Below, in pieces: positions 43,587-51,886 of a DNA stretch of 64,000 bases. Below the pieces are notes generated by a model that was given only the letters and a program-made list of their open reading frames with translations, searched no databases and had not been told where the DNA came from. Position numbers and translations under genes: made by a program. This DNA is from Vreelandella songnenensis (GTDB lineage: Bacteria; Pseudomonadota; Gammaproteobacteria; Pseudomonadales; Halomonadaceae): contig NZ_PVTK01000001.1 in the NCBI RefSeq assembly GCF_003002925.1, positions 620,001 through 684,000 on the forward strand. Reading direction: 5' to 3'. Every line of letters starts with the position of its first letter. Positions within the stretch are counted from its first letter, which is position 1.

Positions 43587-43800
43587 CGACCATCGACTTG
43601 ACCGGCCTGAGCATTATCAACGAACGCATTGCGCCTCCCCACGGCTGGGCGTTACATAAAATTGGCAGATCTGGCAGGAGAGTCTGTGTAACGCAGGCCA
43701 CCATCTTCAAATTCATGCATAAAAAGTGCCATGGAGGGTTCTCACTACACCGTTATTATCTTGATTGATCAAATGCTCAAGAAAGCATCATTTACCATAT

Positions 43801-43819
43801 GATAACGATTTGCATTATT
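43801..43819 (+). promoter_or_regulatory. Fur box
   Basis: GATAACGATTTGCATTATT matches the 19-bp Fur consensus at 14 positions by eye. It lies about 100 nt before the exporter gene, predicting iron repression of the exporter-importer operon. Confidence 0.7.
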
Positions 43820-43859
43820 TTTTATGCCATGCAATTATTCATGCCCTTTACACCTGCGT

Positions 43860-43900
43860 AACGGTTATCGGCCTGGCACCAAGCAAGGTCGATAACCGTT
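43860..43900 (+). promoter_or_regulatory. 11-bp inverted repeat in the exporter leader
   Basis: AACGGTTATCG (43860-43870) and CGATAACCGTT (43890-43900) are perfect complements with a 19-nt loop, ending 16 nt before the ATG. This could be an mRNA hairpin near the ribosome-binding site or an operator. Confidence 0.5.
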
Positions 43901-43916
43901 GTATCAAGTGAGAGTC

Positions 43917-45332
43917 ATGCAGAATGCAAAAGGCCATGGCGAAAAGGTGCTGATCAGCGTGCTGTTTGGCACCTTTACCGTCAGCCTCAACAATAGTGCC
44001 CTGAACCTCGCCGTAGCTGAGCTGATGATGACATTCAATGCCAGCGCCAGTCAGGTGAGCTGGGTGGTGACCCTGTTCATGATCACCATGGGGATGACCA
44101 TGCCGCTCACCGGCTATCTGGCCGGGAAATTTGGTCGCAAACGAATTTATATGTTCGGGCTTATGGGTTTTCTGGCAGGCTCTGGGCTGGGTGCTCTCGC
44201 GCAGTCGCTCAGCGGCATTATTCTTGCCCGGGGTATTCAAGGCATTGCTGCGGGACTCATGATGCCGTTATCACTATCGCTGATTTTTTCTGCCTACCCT
44301 GCACATCAGCGTGGACGTGCAAGCGGCATATGGGGGGCAGCGGTCATGATTGCGCCCGCTATCGGCCCAACGGTGGGTGGGCTGCTGCTGGAATTAAGCC
44401 ATTGGCGGATGCTGTTCTTGATGAATATGCCGTTTGCACTGCTAGGATTACTATGTGCTTACCGGTACCTGGAAGCAGAGCCCCCTGTTAAGCCGCGGCG
44501 CTTTGATACTGTCGGTTTCCTGCTGATTACGCTGGGTTTGGGTACCGTGTTGTTGTCGCTGAGCCGGGTGGAAACGCTTACTGATCTTCTGCATATCCAG
44601 ATAATCGCACCGCTGATGATGGGTGTGTTGGCGCTGCTGAGTTTTATCTACGTTGAGCGGCGCCATCCCACCCCCCTGCTCGACCTTTCGCTATTCACTC
44701 ATCAGGGCTTTCGTATCAGCGTGGTACTCGCCTGCCTGCAATCTGTCATTTTGTTTGGCTGTATTCTGCTGGTTCCCTTATGGATGCAGAATGCCATGGG
44801 GTTTAGCCCATTGACCACCGGCGTGGTATTTCTGGCCACCGCGCTCGCCGCCGCCGCCTGCTCACCCGTGGCAGGGCAACTCATTGACCGCTATCCGCCC
44901 CAGTGGTGCATGAGCATCGGGCTGGTTATCACGGTTGCCAGCTTGGTCGGGCTCGGCACGCTAACCGCGGCCACGCCGGTGTGGGTAATTGGCGCCTGGA
45001 TGGGGATGCGTGGCATTGGCCTGGGCTGTGCCTACCTGCCTGCCACCACGGTGGGCATGAAAGACCTGCCTGAATCGAGTGTTGCCCAGGCTTCGGCAAT
45101 GAACAACATGTCGCGCCGTTTAAGCGCGTCCGTAGGCATTGTTGCCCTGTCGGTCTACTACGATATGGCGGTCAACACGGCCCTGAGCCAGGGGGCTACC
45201 TACATTGAGGCTAGCGCATCGAGCCTTCATTACGCTTTTTTTGCCTTGGCTGGCATAGCGGCTCTCTGTTTGCCCCTGGCGTGGCAGTTGGGTCGCGTGA
45301 TTCAAACACCCCCGAGTGTCAGAACGATATGA
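43917..45332 (+). CDS. MFS transporter, DHA2 type, probable siderophore exporter
   Basis: A 471-residue inner-membrane protein of about 14 helices. The N-terminal motifs are NNSALNLAVAELM and GKFGRKRIYMFG, and GIWGAAVMIAPAIGPTVGGLL is motif C of drug/H+ antiporters. It is the first gene of an iron-regulated operon with a siderophore importer. YhcA and SbnD are exporters of this family in the achromobactin and staphyloferrin B loci. The ATG at 43917 is preferred over GTG and TTG codons upstream, though the ribosome-binding site is weak. Overlaps the next gene by 4 nt. Confidence 0.88.
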   Translation: MQNAKGHGEKVLISVLFGTFTVSLNNSALNLAVAELMMTFNASASQVSWVVTLFMITMGMTMPLTGYLAGKFGRKRIYMFGLMGFLAGSGLGALAQSLSGIILARGIQGIAAGLMMPLSLSLIFSAYPAHQRGRASGIWGAAVMIAPAIGPTVGGLLLELSHWRMLFLMNMPFALLGLLCAYRYLEAEPPVKPRRFDTVGFLLITLGLGTVLLSLSRVETLTDLLHIQIIAPLMMGVLALLSFIYVERRHPTPLLDLSLFTHQGFRISVVLACLQSVILFGCILLVPLWMQNAMGFSPLTTGVVFLATALAAAACSPVAGQLIDRYPPQWCMSIGLVITVASLVGLGTLTAATPVWVIGAWMGMRGIGLGCAYLPATTVGMKDLPESSVAQASAMNNMSRRLSASVGIVALSVYYDMAVNTALSQGATYIEASASSLHYAFFALAGIAALCLPLAWQLGRVIQTPPSVRTI

Positions 45333-46336
45333 AGTCAGTGAGCTTATCTCGATTCGGCATGCGCATTCTTGCCTCGGCGCTTACGCTGGCCGGCCTGCTC
45401 TCCTCAGCGACGAGCATGGCAGCCAGCTCCCCTGATATCGATAGCACCGAAATGGCATCCTCCAGCGTGCCAACGCGTATCGTCACGCTTTACCAGGGGG
45501 CTACCGATAGCGCTATTGCTCTGGGACTGACACCGGTTGGCGTGGTCGACGCCTGGCTGGAAAAACCCATGTATCGCTACCTGCGCGATGCGCTTTCAGG
45601 CGTTGAGCATGTAGGGCTCGAAACTCAGCCCAATCTGGAAAAAATTGCCTGGCTTGATCCTGATCTTGTCATTGCCAGCGATTTTCGCCACGCGCGCATA
45701 GCACCACTACTCACCACCATTGCTCCTGCAGTGTCAGCGCCGACGGTGTTCGACTTCAAGAGCACGCTCACCATGGTGGCCAATGCCACTGGCCGCGAGT
45801 CACAGGCGAATGCGCTGCTTCAGCAATGGGATGATAGAGTCACCGACTTTCGCCAGCAGATTGCCGTCCGGCTAGGCAGCGAGTGGCCGCAAAAGGCCGC
45901 CGTGGTGCGCTTCAAGAGCGACCACGTACGTATTTACAACAACGGCTTTGCAGGCTCGATCCTTGATGAACTGGGTTTTGAGCAGCCTGATACGCTGCAG
46001 AGTCAGGGCTGGGGCATGAAGCTCTCCAGTACCGAGAACATTCCCATACTGGATGCCGACGTGATGTTTGTATTGCTCGAGCCGGATGATCCGGCAATTG
46101 CGGATAACTACCGGCATTGGTCCACCCATCCACTGTGGCAACAGTTGAGCGCCGTACAGCATGGGCGAGTGTATGAGGTAGACCCGGTCAGTTGGATGAT
46201 GGGGGGCGGCATACTGGCAGCCAACGCCATGCTGGATGATCTTTTTGTCCACTATGGCCTAGCGCAATCCGAAACGCCGCACCAGCGCGTTTGCCACCCC
46301 TACACCGCGGGCATTGCGGAGCCGTTGTCATGCTAG
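45329..46336 (+). CDS. iron-siderophore ABC importer, periplasmic binding protein (FecB/CbrA type)
   Basis: A 335-residue protein with a signal peptide (residues 1 to about 32, ending SATSMAA). The mature part is a helical-backbone binding protein: RIVTLYQGATDSAIALGLTPVGV at the N terminus and IAWLDPDLVIASDFRHARIA in the middle. It would capture the ferric siderophore and hand it to the two permeases encoded next. The ATG overlaps the exporter stop (ATGA). The substrate is presumably the carboxylate siderophore made by the minus-strand operon of this island. Confidence 0.9.
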   Translation: MKSVSLSRFGMRILASALTLAGLLSSATSMAASSPDIDSTEMASSSVPTRIVTLYQGATDSAIALGLTPVGVVDAWLEKPMYRYLRDALSGVEHVGLETQPNLEKIAWLDPDLVIASDFRHARIAPLLTTIAPAVSAPTVFDFKSTLTMVANATGRESQANALLQQWDDRVTDFRQQIAVRLGSEWPQKAAVVRFKSDHVRIYNNGFAGSILDELGFEQPDTLQSQGWGMKLSSTENIPILDADVMFVLLEPDDPAIADNYRHWSTHPLWQQLSAVQHGRVYEVDPVSWMMGGGILAANAMLDDLFVHYGLAQSETPHQRVCHPYTAGIAEPLSC

Positions 46337-47334
46337 GCAGCACCCGCGCAAAAAGCCTGGGCCTTCTGGCTGGAGCGCTGGTGGCGCTGGGCGCCTTCCT
46401 TGCCAGTGTCATGCTGGGCACCACCGATATTGCATGGTCATCGCTATGGGCGGCACTTAGCCACCATGACCCGACCAGCATAGAGCACATCATTCTTCTG
46501 ACCGAGCGCCTCCCCCGGGCGGTGATTGCCACACTGGTGGGCGCCAGCCTGGCCATTGCCGGCGCCCTGATGCAGACCATGACGCGTAACCCGCTGGCCT
46601 CGCCGGGTATCCTGGGTATCAACGCAGGGGCCATGTTTTTTGTGGTGGTGTCAGTGTCGCTTTTGCCGCTGCATACTCCTGCGCACTATGTCTGGGCCGC
46701 GCTTACGGGCGCGCTGGTCGCGGCCATTCTGGTCGTGATACTCAGCCGGGGGCGCCATGGAGAGCTCTCTCCGCTGCGAGTGGTACTGGCAGGCGTTGCC
46801 GTCACGGCAATGTTCGTATCCTTCAGCCAAGGGCTACTGGTAATCGACCAGCAAAGCTTTGAAAGCGTGCTCTATTGGCTGGCAGGCTCGGTATCAGGAC
46901 GTGATCTTTCACTGGTGACACCGTTATTACCACTTTTTGGTGCAGCGCTGCTGCTCTGTGCGCTGCTGGTGCGCCATGCCAATGCGCTGCTGCTCGGTGA
47001 TGATATGGTCACTGGGCTTGGCATGCAGGCCACCACCATCAAACTGCTTTTGGGGCTGACCGTGATTGTGCTGGCGGGCAGCTCCGTGGCGCTGGCGGGC
47101 ATGATCGGCTTTGTCGGGTTGATTGTGCCCCACATGGCCCGCGGGCTGTTTGGCATTGATCACCGTTGGATGCTGCCAGCCTGCGCTCTGCTGGGCGCCA
47201 GCCTACTGCTGCTGGCCGACCTGGCCTCGCGGTTTTTAATGCCGCCTCAAGAGATACCGGTTGGCGTGATGACGGCGCTGATCGGCACTCCTTTCTTCAT
47301 TTATCTGGCCCGACGCAAGATGGTAGCCCAATGA
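46330..47334 (+). CDS. iron-siderophore ABC importer permease (FecC/CbrB type)
   Basis: A 334-residue inner-membrane permease of about nine to ten helices from the FecCD/BtuC family. Signatures are RLPRAVIATLVGASLAIAGAL, MTRNPLASPGILGINAGA and the cytoplasmic coupling region AGMIGFVGLIVPHMARGL. The ATG at 46330 overlaps the stop of the binding-protein gene by 7 nt. It pairs with the next gene to form the heterodimeric channel. No ATPase gene follows, and the likely one is at 59388. Confidence 0.92.
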   Translation: MLGSTRAKSLGLLAGALVALGAFLASVMLGTTDIAWSSLWAALSHHDPTSIEHIILLTERLPRAVIATLVGASLAIAGALMQTMTRNPLASPGILGINAGAMFFVVVSVSLLPLHTPAHYVWAALTGALVAAILVVILSRGRHGELSPLRVVLAGVAVTAMFVSFSQGLLVIDQQSFESVLYWLAGSVSGRDLSLVTPLLPLFGAALLLCALLVRHANALLLGDDMVTGLGMQATTIKLLLGLTVIVLAGSSVALAGMIGFVGLIVPHMARGLFGIDHRWMLPACALLGASLLLLADLASRFLMPPQEIPVGVMTALIGTPFFIYLARRKMVAQ

Positions 47335-48371
47335 GAATAGAGACAGCGCTACCCTCTCCGGGCACCGTTCAAGACAAACGTGATCGCTTATGTCAAAACC
47401 TACTGCTGCTAGGCTTTCTACTGCTGGCCAGCGCTGCGTTTTCACTGTGTCTAGGCAGTTTTCCCACGTCATTCATGCAGGTAATGCGCGCACTGGCAGC
47501 ACCCGATAGTAGCGATATTGCCTTTATCATCTGGGAATTGCGCCTTCCACGAATCACTCTGGCAATGCTGGTGGGCGCTGCTCTGGCAATTGCCGGGGCG
47601 ATTCTGCAGAGCATCGTGCGCAACCCGCTGGCTTCTCCTGATGTGATCGGCATCACCAGCGGTGCCGCGTTTGCGGCCGTGCTGTTTCTGGCACTTCTGG
47701 GCACTACCTTGAGCATTCGCTGGCTGCCCGTTGCGGCCATGCTCGGAGCGCTTCTTGCAGCACTTGCCGTGGCTTGCCTGAGCTGGAAAAACGGCATCAG
47801 CCCAGCACGCCTGGTACTGGTCGGCATTGGCCTGGCGGCGGCCATGGGCGCTGGCACCACGCTGATGATCGTGCTCAGCGATGACGCTGCCGCCATGACG
47901 GCTTACGTGTGGCTGACCGGCAGCCTTTACGCAGCGCAGTGGAAGGATGTTCAGGGTATGTTGCCCTGGCTGCTGGTCACGGTACCGGTCTGCCTGATGT
48001 TCGCCCGCCATGCAGATGCCATGGCGCTGGGCGATAGCGTCGCCGAAGGCCTTGGCGTGGCTATTCTTCGCAGCCGATTGACGCTGCTGGCCTGCAGCGT
48101 GGCCCTGGCAGGCGCGGCCGTGGCATTTGCCGGGGGCTTGAGCTTTGTCGGCCTGATTGCGCCTCACCTGGCGGCCAGGCTGGTAGGGCGCAACCTGGCA
48201 AGACTGGTACCAGGCTCGGCGCTGGTCGGCGCCTTGATAGTGCTTTACGCCGACCTGCTGGGCCGAGTGGCTTTTTTACCCAAAGACCTTCCTGCTGGCA
48301 TTTTCGTGGCCGGGATAGGTGCGCCCTTCTTCGTGTATCTACTGCACAGGACGCGTTACCAGCAGCGTTAA
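47331..48371 (+). CDS. iron-siderophore ABC importer permease (FecD/CbrC type)
   Basis: A 346-residue paralogue of the preceding permease. RLPRITLAMLVGAALAIAGAI, VRNPLASPDVIGITSGAA and AFAGGLSFVGLIAPHLAARLV are its FecCD motifs. The open frame is longer upstream, but the ATG at 47331 overlaps the previous stop by 4 nt and fits the family start. Together with the first permease it completes the membrane part of the importer. Confidence 0.92.
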   Translation: MRIETALPSPGTVQDKRDRLCQNLLLLGFLLLASAAFSLCLGSFPTSFMQVMRALAAPDSSDIAFIIWELRLPRITLAMLVGAALAIAGAILQSIVRNPLASPDVIGITSGAAFAAVLFLALLGTTLSIRWLPVAAMLGALLAALAVACLSWKNGISPARLVLVGIGLAAAMGAGTTLMIVLSDDAAAMTAYVWLTGSLYAAQWKDVQGMLPWLLVTVPVCLMFARHADAMALGDSVAEGLGVAILRSRLTLLACSVALAGAAVAFAGGLSFVGLIAPHLAARLVGRNLARLVPGSALVGALIVLYADLLGRVAFLPKDLPAGIFVAGIGAPFFVYLLHRTRYQQR

Positions 48372-48413
48372 ATGCCCAAGGCAGGTTTGCTGATGTTTTC
48401 AAACGGGAGAGGC

Positions 48414-49037
48414 ATGTTTCATATCGAACCCCGCAAGGCCACACTGAGTGCCGAACAGCGCTCTCGCTACCGGCATATTGCTACGTCAACCCTGGGCCAC
48501 TTCACTGACTTTGGTGCCATTACCTCCTTGATGCCGCTCCAACGTCCAGCACGCCTGTTGGGCACGGCCTTGACGGTCAGGATTCCCTACGTGGATGGCA
48601 GTATCATCCGCGAAGCGCTAAAAATGGCATGCCCGGGTGACGTGCTGGTGATCGACGTCTCCGGCGACCACCAGCGCGCCTGCTGGGGCGAGTTCCGCGC
48701 CTATGCGGCACTACGCAAACAGCTGGCAGGGGTGGTAACCAATGGCGCGGTCACTGACTGGAACGCATTGACCCAGCTGACGCTACCGACGTACGCACGT
48801 GCCTCAAGCCCGCTGACCACCCGGTCGCTGGAACTGGAAGGAGAGATCAATACGGCCATCGCCATTGAGGGTGTCACCATCAACCCCGGCGATCTGGTCG
48901 TGGGCGATGACGATGGTCTATTTATCATTCCACCTCACCGGGCTGACGCACTAGCAGAGGCAGCAAACGCCAAGCAGATGCAGGAAGAAGAGAAGCGTCA
49001 CACACTGAAAGCAGAGTTTCCCGAGTGGTTTCGCTGA
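48414..49037 (+). CDS. RraA-like protein with altered catalytic arginine
   Basis: A 207-residue protein of the RraA/HMG-aldolase fold, which includes metal-dependent aldolases and oxaloacetate decarboxylases as well as the RNase E inhibitor RraA. GTALTVRIPYVDGSIIREAL and CPGDVLVIDVSGDHQRACWG are clear. The core usually reading GAVRD here reads G111-A-V-T114-D115, so the catalytic Arg is replaced by Thr. GGGAGAGG before the ATG at 48414 decides the start over ATGs at 48372 and 48393. It follows the importer permease by 42 nt and is the last gene before the shared terminator. Its role in siderophore metabolism is unknown. Confidence 0.82.
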   Translation: MFHIEPRKATLSAEQRSRYRHIATSTLGHFTDFGAITSLMPLQRPARLLGTALTVRIPYVDGSIIREALKMACPGDVLVIDVSGDHQRACWGEFRAYAALRKQLAGVVTNGAVTDWNALTQLTLPTYARASSPLTTRSLELEGEINTAIAIEGVTINPGDLVVGDDDGLFIIPPHRADALAEAANAKQMQEEEKRHTLKAEFPEWFR

Positions 49038-49110
49038 CTGATGTTACGGCCTCGTTTTACACCACACCGTTTGTCTGGAGCACTTCTCCTGCAACCTGCA
49101 CCAAAGCAAT

Positions 49111-49138
49111 GAAAAAACCGCCCGATAAAACGGGCGGT
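49111..49138 (-). terminator. rho-independent terminator of the siderophore biosynthesis operon
   Basis: ACCGCCCG pairs with CGGGCGGT around ATAAAA. On the minus strand it follows the last NIS synthetase gene by 9 nt and runs into a six-T tract. It may also stop the plus-strand operon. Confidence 0.88.
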
Positions 49139-49147
49139 CAATCACTT

Positions 49148-51055
49148 TCAGTTCTCCGTCAGCGCCTCCTCCTTGATATCAACCGCGTGAGCGTCCACGC
49201 GCCTGAAGGGATTACAGGTAGCGCTGGTGCCGAAGGGCATGCTGCCAGGCCCACCCGCACGCTCGATAATGGGCCCGATAAGGCGCTTGTAGGGCCACTG
49301 CTCTCGCCCGAACAGCTGCTTTCGAAGCATCTCACGATCATGCTGTTCGAAAGGTAGCCCTCCTATCTGGCTTTCCAGGCACGTTGCCATCACCTGCCAA
49401 AGCTCGCGTTGCGAAAGGCTGTAATAGTGGGCAAGATTGTCGATGATGGCTCGCAGGTTGACCTGAATGGCCAAGGTCTGCAGCCAGAACAGCAGAGCTT
49501 CGAGACTATCGTGATAGAGCGTATTGGAGTGGCCTGGCTTGATGCGATAACACGGATCCTGCATGCCGTGCTGCTCCAGGCGCTCAACGGTGATACGCAG
49601 CGAGTCGTGGTCGCGCAGCAGTAATCCGTGACACTGCCCCTGCTTGAAGACCAGCACGGCGTTCTGTCCATGCACTTCTGCCAGCATACCCAGCCGCAGC
49701 ATGCGCAGATTGATTTCGAAGAAACAATCGCAAAGCTCTTCAAATAGCCGTTTTACCGCCTCTGCCCCAACCTCCAGGCCCCGTTGCGCCAGCCAATCGT
49801 CGAACACATGGTGCTCGCCGGCCGGTAGCGGTGTTCCCAGCGTGGCCATGGGAACCAGACGCACGCTGGGGTCCTCCAGTAGCACACTTGGATAACTGCG
49901 TACCATGGCCGATAGATGGCGTGGTGCTTCATCAAACAGCGTGGCCTCTTCCGGCATATAGGCCCACCACTTGCTCTCGTCACATAGATAAAGCCTCTCA
50001 TCAAGCCTGCCATCCAGTTGCCTGGCCTGCTCCAGCAGCTGGGCGCTGAGATCTCCATTCACCATCTTGACCGCAGGCAGGTAACGGGAAGCTCCCAGAG
50101 AGTGAATGGCCATGGGCAGTTTCAGGAAATGGGGACTGGCCGTTGTAGGAGCCAATGAGCGCAGCGAAGAGGTTGCCAGCCAAGGCTCAGTAACCGATGA
50201 AAGTGCCACACAGTCGCCTGCATCAAAGCTCTCCTTTAGCCAACGAGGCAACGCATGCTCATGCTGCCAGGGGTGTACGGGGATGGCGGTATGCGTGTGC
50301 ACCAACCCTTTTGCTTCCATCTCCTGCTCCAGCGCCTTGGCATACTTATCGCCTGCCAGCCAGTGAACAGGACTCTTCTGGTTGACGCCCGCCCCGGTCA
50401 GCATCCAGCGGGTTCTGATTGCCACCCAGCATAGTTGAATAGGTTCATTGAACTCGGCCATATAGGCCTGGTATTCCACCTCACAGAGCCCTTGCTTGGC
50501 CTTTGCGGTAGGGTGGTAAGGACGATCCATGAGCGATGCCCACTGCTCCATGACGGTAAAGTGCCTGGACGTGGATAGCGAGCTCAAGGCCTGCGTTTTC
50601 ACCTGGTGCTTCACAGAGCTTTCGGCCTGCCAGAGGCTGTCTAATAGCGCCTGAAGAAACACCATTTGGCCCTGATCAAGGCTTTGCTCATGAGGGGTGA
50701 TGGCACAGAAAAGGCGTCGAGTGATCTCCTCAGGGTCCAGCGCCCGCCCCTGGTGGTTTTCCTGATTCAGCAACATCACGCAGGTTTCCGGTACTTTCTC
50801 CCATGCTTGGGTAATACCGGGCCTGAGCAGCATGACAACGCTATGCTGCTCATCCTGTTGCCACATCCATAACCGTTTTGAAACGTCGTTACGGTAACGA
50901 TCAAACGTGGGTAATTGAGTCAGCAGCTCACTGGCTTGCGCTGGGTTGATCCATTGGACATCGAGAGTATCGAACAGGCCTTCAACCAGTAATCCATCTA
51001 TCAGGAACTGCATGATCATCTGTTGCGAATAGTGTCTGGCATCAAGAGGTTTCAT
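49148..51055 (-). CDS. NIS siderophore synthetase (IucA/IucC family), third in operon
   Basis: A 635-residue ATP-dependent synthetase that condenses a carboxylate with an amine or alcohol in NRPS-independent siderophore assembly. The ATP-binding HPTAK motif is at H181-K185 in RPYHPTAKAKQG. IPVHPWQHEHALP, SSLRSLAPT, AEVHGQNAVLVF and LLRDHDSLRI are further family blocks. By gene order it occupies the place of AcsA in achromobactin loci as I recall them. The exact acyl acceptor cannot be read by eye. The ATG at 51055 with GGAG 9 nt upstream is preferred to a TTG five codons earlier. Confidence 0.9.
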   Translation of the reverse strand: MKPLDARHYSQQMIMQFLIDGLLVEGLFDTLDVQWINPAQASELLTQLPTFDRYRNDVSKRLWMWQQDEQHSVVMLLRPGITQAWEKVPETCVMLLNQENHQGRALDPEEITRRLFCAITPHEQSLDQGQMVFLQALLDSLWQAESSVKHQVKTQALSSLSTSRHFTVMEQWASLMDRPYHPTAKAKQGLCEVEYQAYMAEFNEPIQLCWVAIRTRWMLTGAGVNQKSPVHWLAGDKYAKALEQEMEAKGLVHTHTAIPVHPWQHEHALPRWLKESFDAGDCVALSSVTEPWLATSSLRSLAPTTASPHFLKLPMAIHSLGASRYLPAVKMVNGDLSAQLLEQARQLDGRLDERLYLCDESKWWAYMPEEATLFDEAPRHLSAMVRSYPSVLLEDPSVRLVPMATLGTPLPAGEHHVFDDWLAQRGLEVGAEAVKRLFEELCDCFFEINLRMLRLGMLAEVHGQNAVLVFKQGQCHGLLLRDHDSLRITVERLEQHGMQDPCYRIKPGHSNTLYHDSLEALLFWLQTLAIQVNLRAIIDNLAHYYSLSQRELWQVMATCLESQIGGLPFEQHDREMLRKQLFGREQWPYKRLIGPIIERAGGPGSMPFGTSATCNPFRRVDAHAVDIKEEALTEN

Positions 51056-51112
51056 GATAGCGAACTCCAAAAATGATGTTTGCGGGTCGTTGCCAAGGTG
51101 TCATCGAACGGG

Positions 51113-51886
51113 TCACGGCGGGGCGCTCCTGGTTTCTTCAAGGCGCGTTTGCAAAGCCCGAAAGGCAATCCCCCGCTCATCGCCCAGCATGAAGGCGCTC
51201 ACTCCTTTTGCTCGCCACCTCGCTTGTGCGTTTGGTTGGCGCAGAAAAGCGCAGTAGGGAATCCCGTGTTCACAAGCCACGCGCTGCACCGTTTCAAGTG
51301 CATCGATAACCGCGGAATGCTCTGGCTGCCATGTCACTCCCAGGGATTGGGATAGATCAGCCGCGCCTTCCAGCACCATATCGAGCCCCGGCACCGAACA
51401 GATTTCCTGGATGTTCGCCACGCCATGATGGCTTTCAAGCATGGCTATCAGCATGATTTCCCGATTCGCCTGAACCACATACTCCGCCAATGAGTTTTTG
51501 CCAAACGCACCAGGGCGCCCAGCATTGAGACTGCGCTGCCCTTCTGGCGCGTATTTGCAGGCAGAAACAGCCTGGGCCAAGGTATCGGCGTCTTCGACAT
51601 TGGGCAGCACGATGCCCTGGGCGCCGCCATCCAGCAGGCGCAGCAGCGTTTTGGGGTGGCTGTCGGCAACGCGTACCAGCGGCGTCAACGCGTAACTTTC
51701 GGCGGTACGAATCATGTGCTCGATGGTTTCCGGGTTGATCAGCACATGCTCGGTATCGATTACCACGAAGTCGAAACCGGCTTCACCGATCAGTTCTATG
51801 GAAGCCGCCGAAGGTATCGAGGCCATGACACCGTAGACTTCCCGGCCTTCGAAAAGCGCCTGCTTGAGTCGATTGGTTCTCAGCAT
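51113..51886 (-). CDS. SbnG/AcsB-type citrate synthase (HpcH/HpaI aldolase fold)
   Basis: A 257-residue TIM-barrel protein of the HpcH/HpaI family. Residues recalled as important in SbnG fall at the same numbers here: Arg72 (PLVRVAD), Glu151 (AMLESHHG) and Asp177 (EGAADLS). VIDTEHVLINPETIEHM is the other active-site loop. SbnG makes citrate from oxaloacetate and acetyl-CoA to feed siderophore synthesis independently of the citric acid cycle. Its ATG overlaps the stop of the preceding NIS gene by 7 nt, so it is part of the same operon. Confidence 0.9.
   Translation of the reverse strand: MLRTNRLKQALFEGREVYGVMASIPSAASIELIGEAGFDFVVIDTEHVLINPETIEHMIRTAESYALTPLVRVADSHPKTLLRLLDGGAQGIVLPNVEDADTLAQAVSACKYAPEGQRSLNAGRPGAFGKNSLAEYVVQANREIMLIAMLESHHGVANIQEICSVPGLDMVLEGAADLSQSLGVTWQPEHSAVIDALETVQRVACEHGIPYCAFLRQPNAQARWRAKGVSAFMLGDERGIAFRALQTRLEETRSAPP

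Larger units (their letters stand above)
43587..43916. other. intergenic region at the left edge of the siderophore island
   Basis: About 330 bp, AT-rich in its right half, without a convincing gene. It contains a Fur box and an 11-bp inverted repeat before the MFS exporter, both listed separately. Confidence 0.6.
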
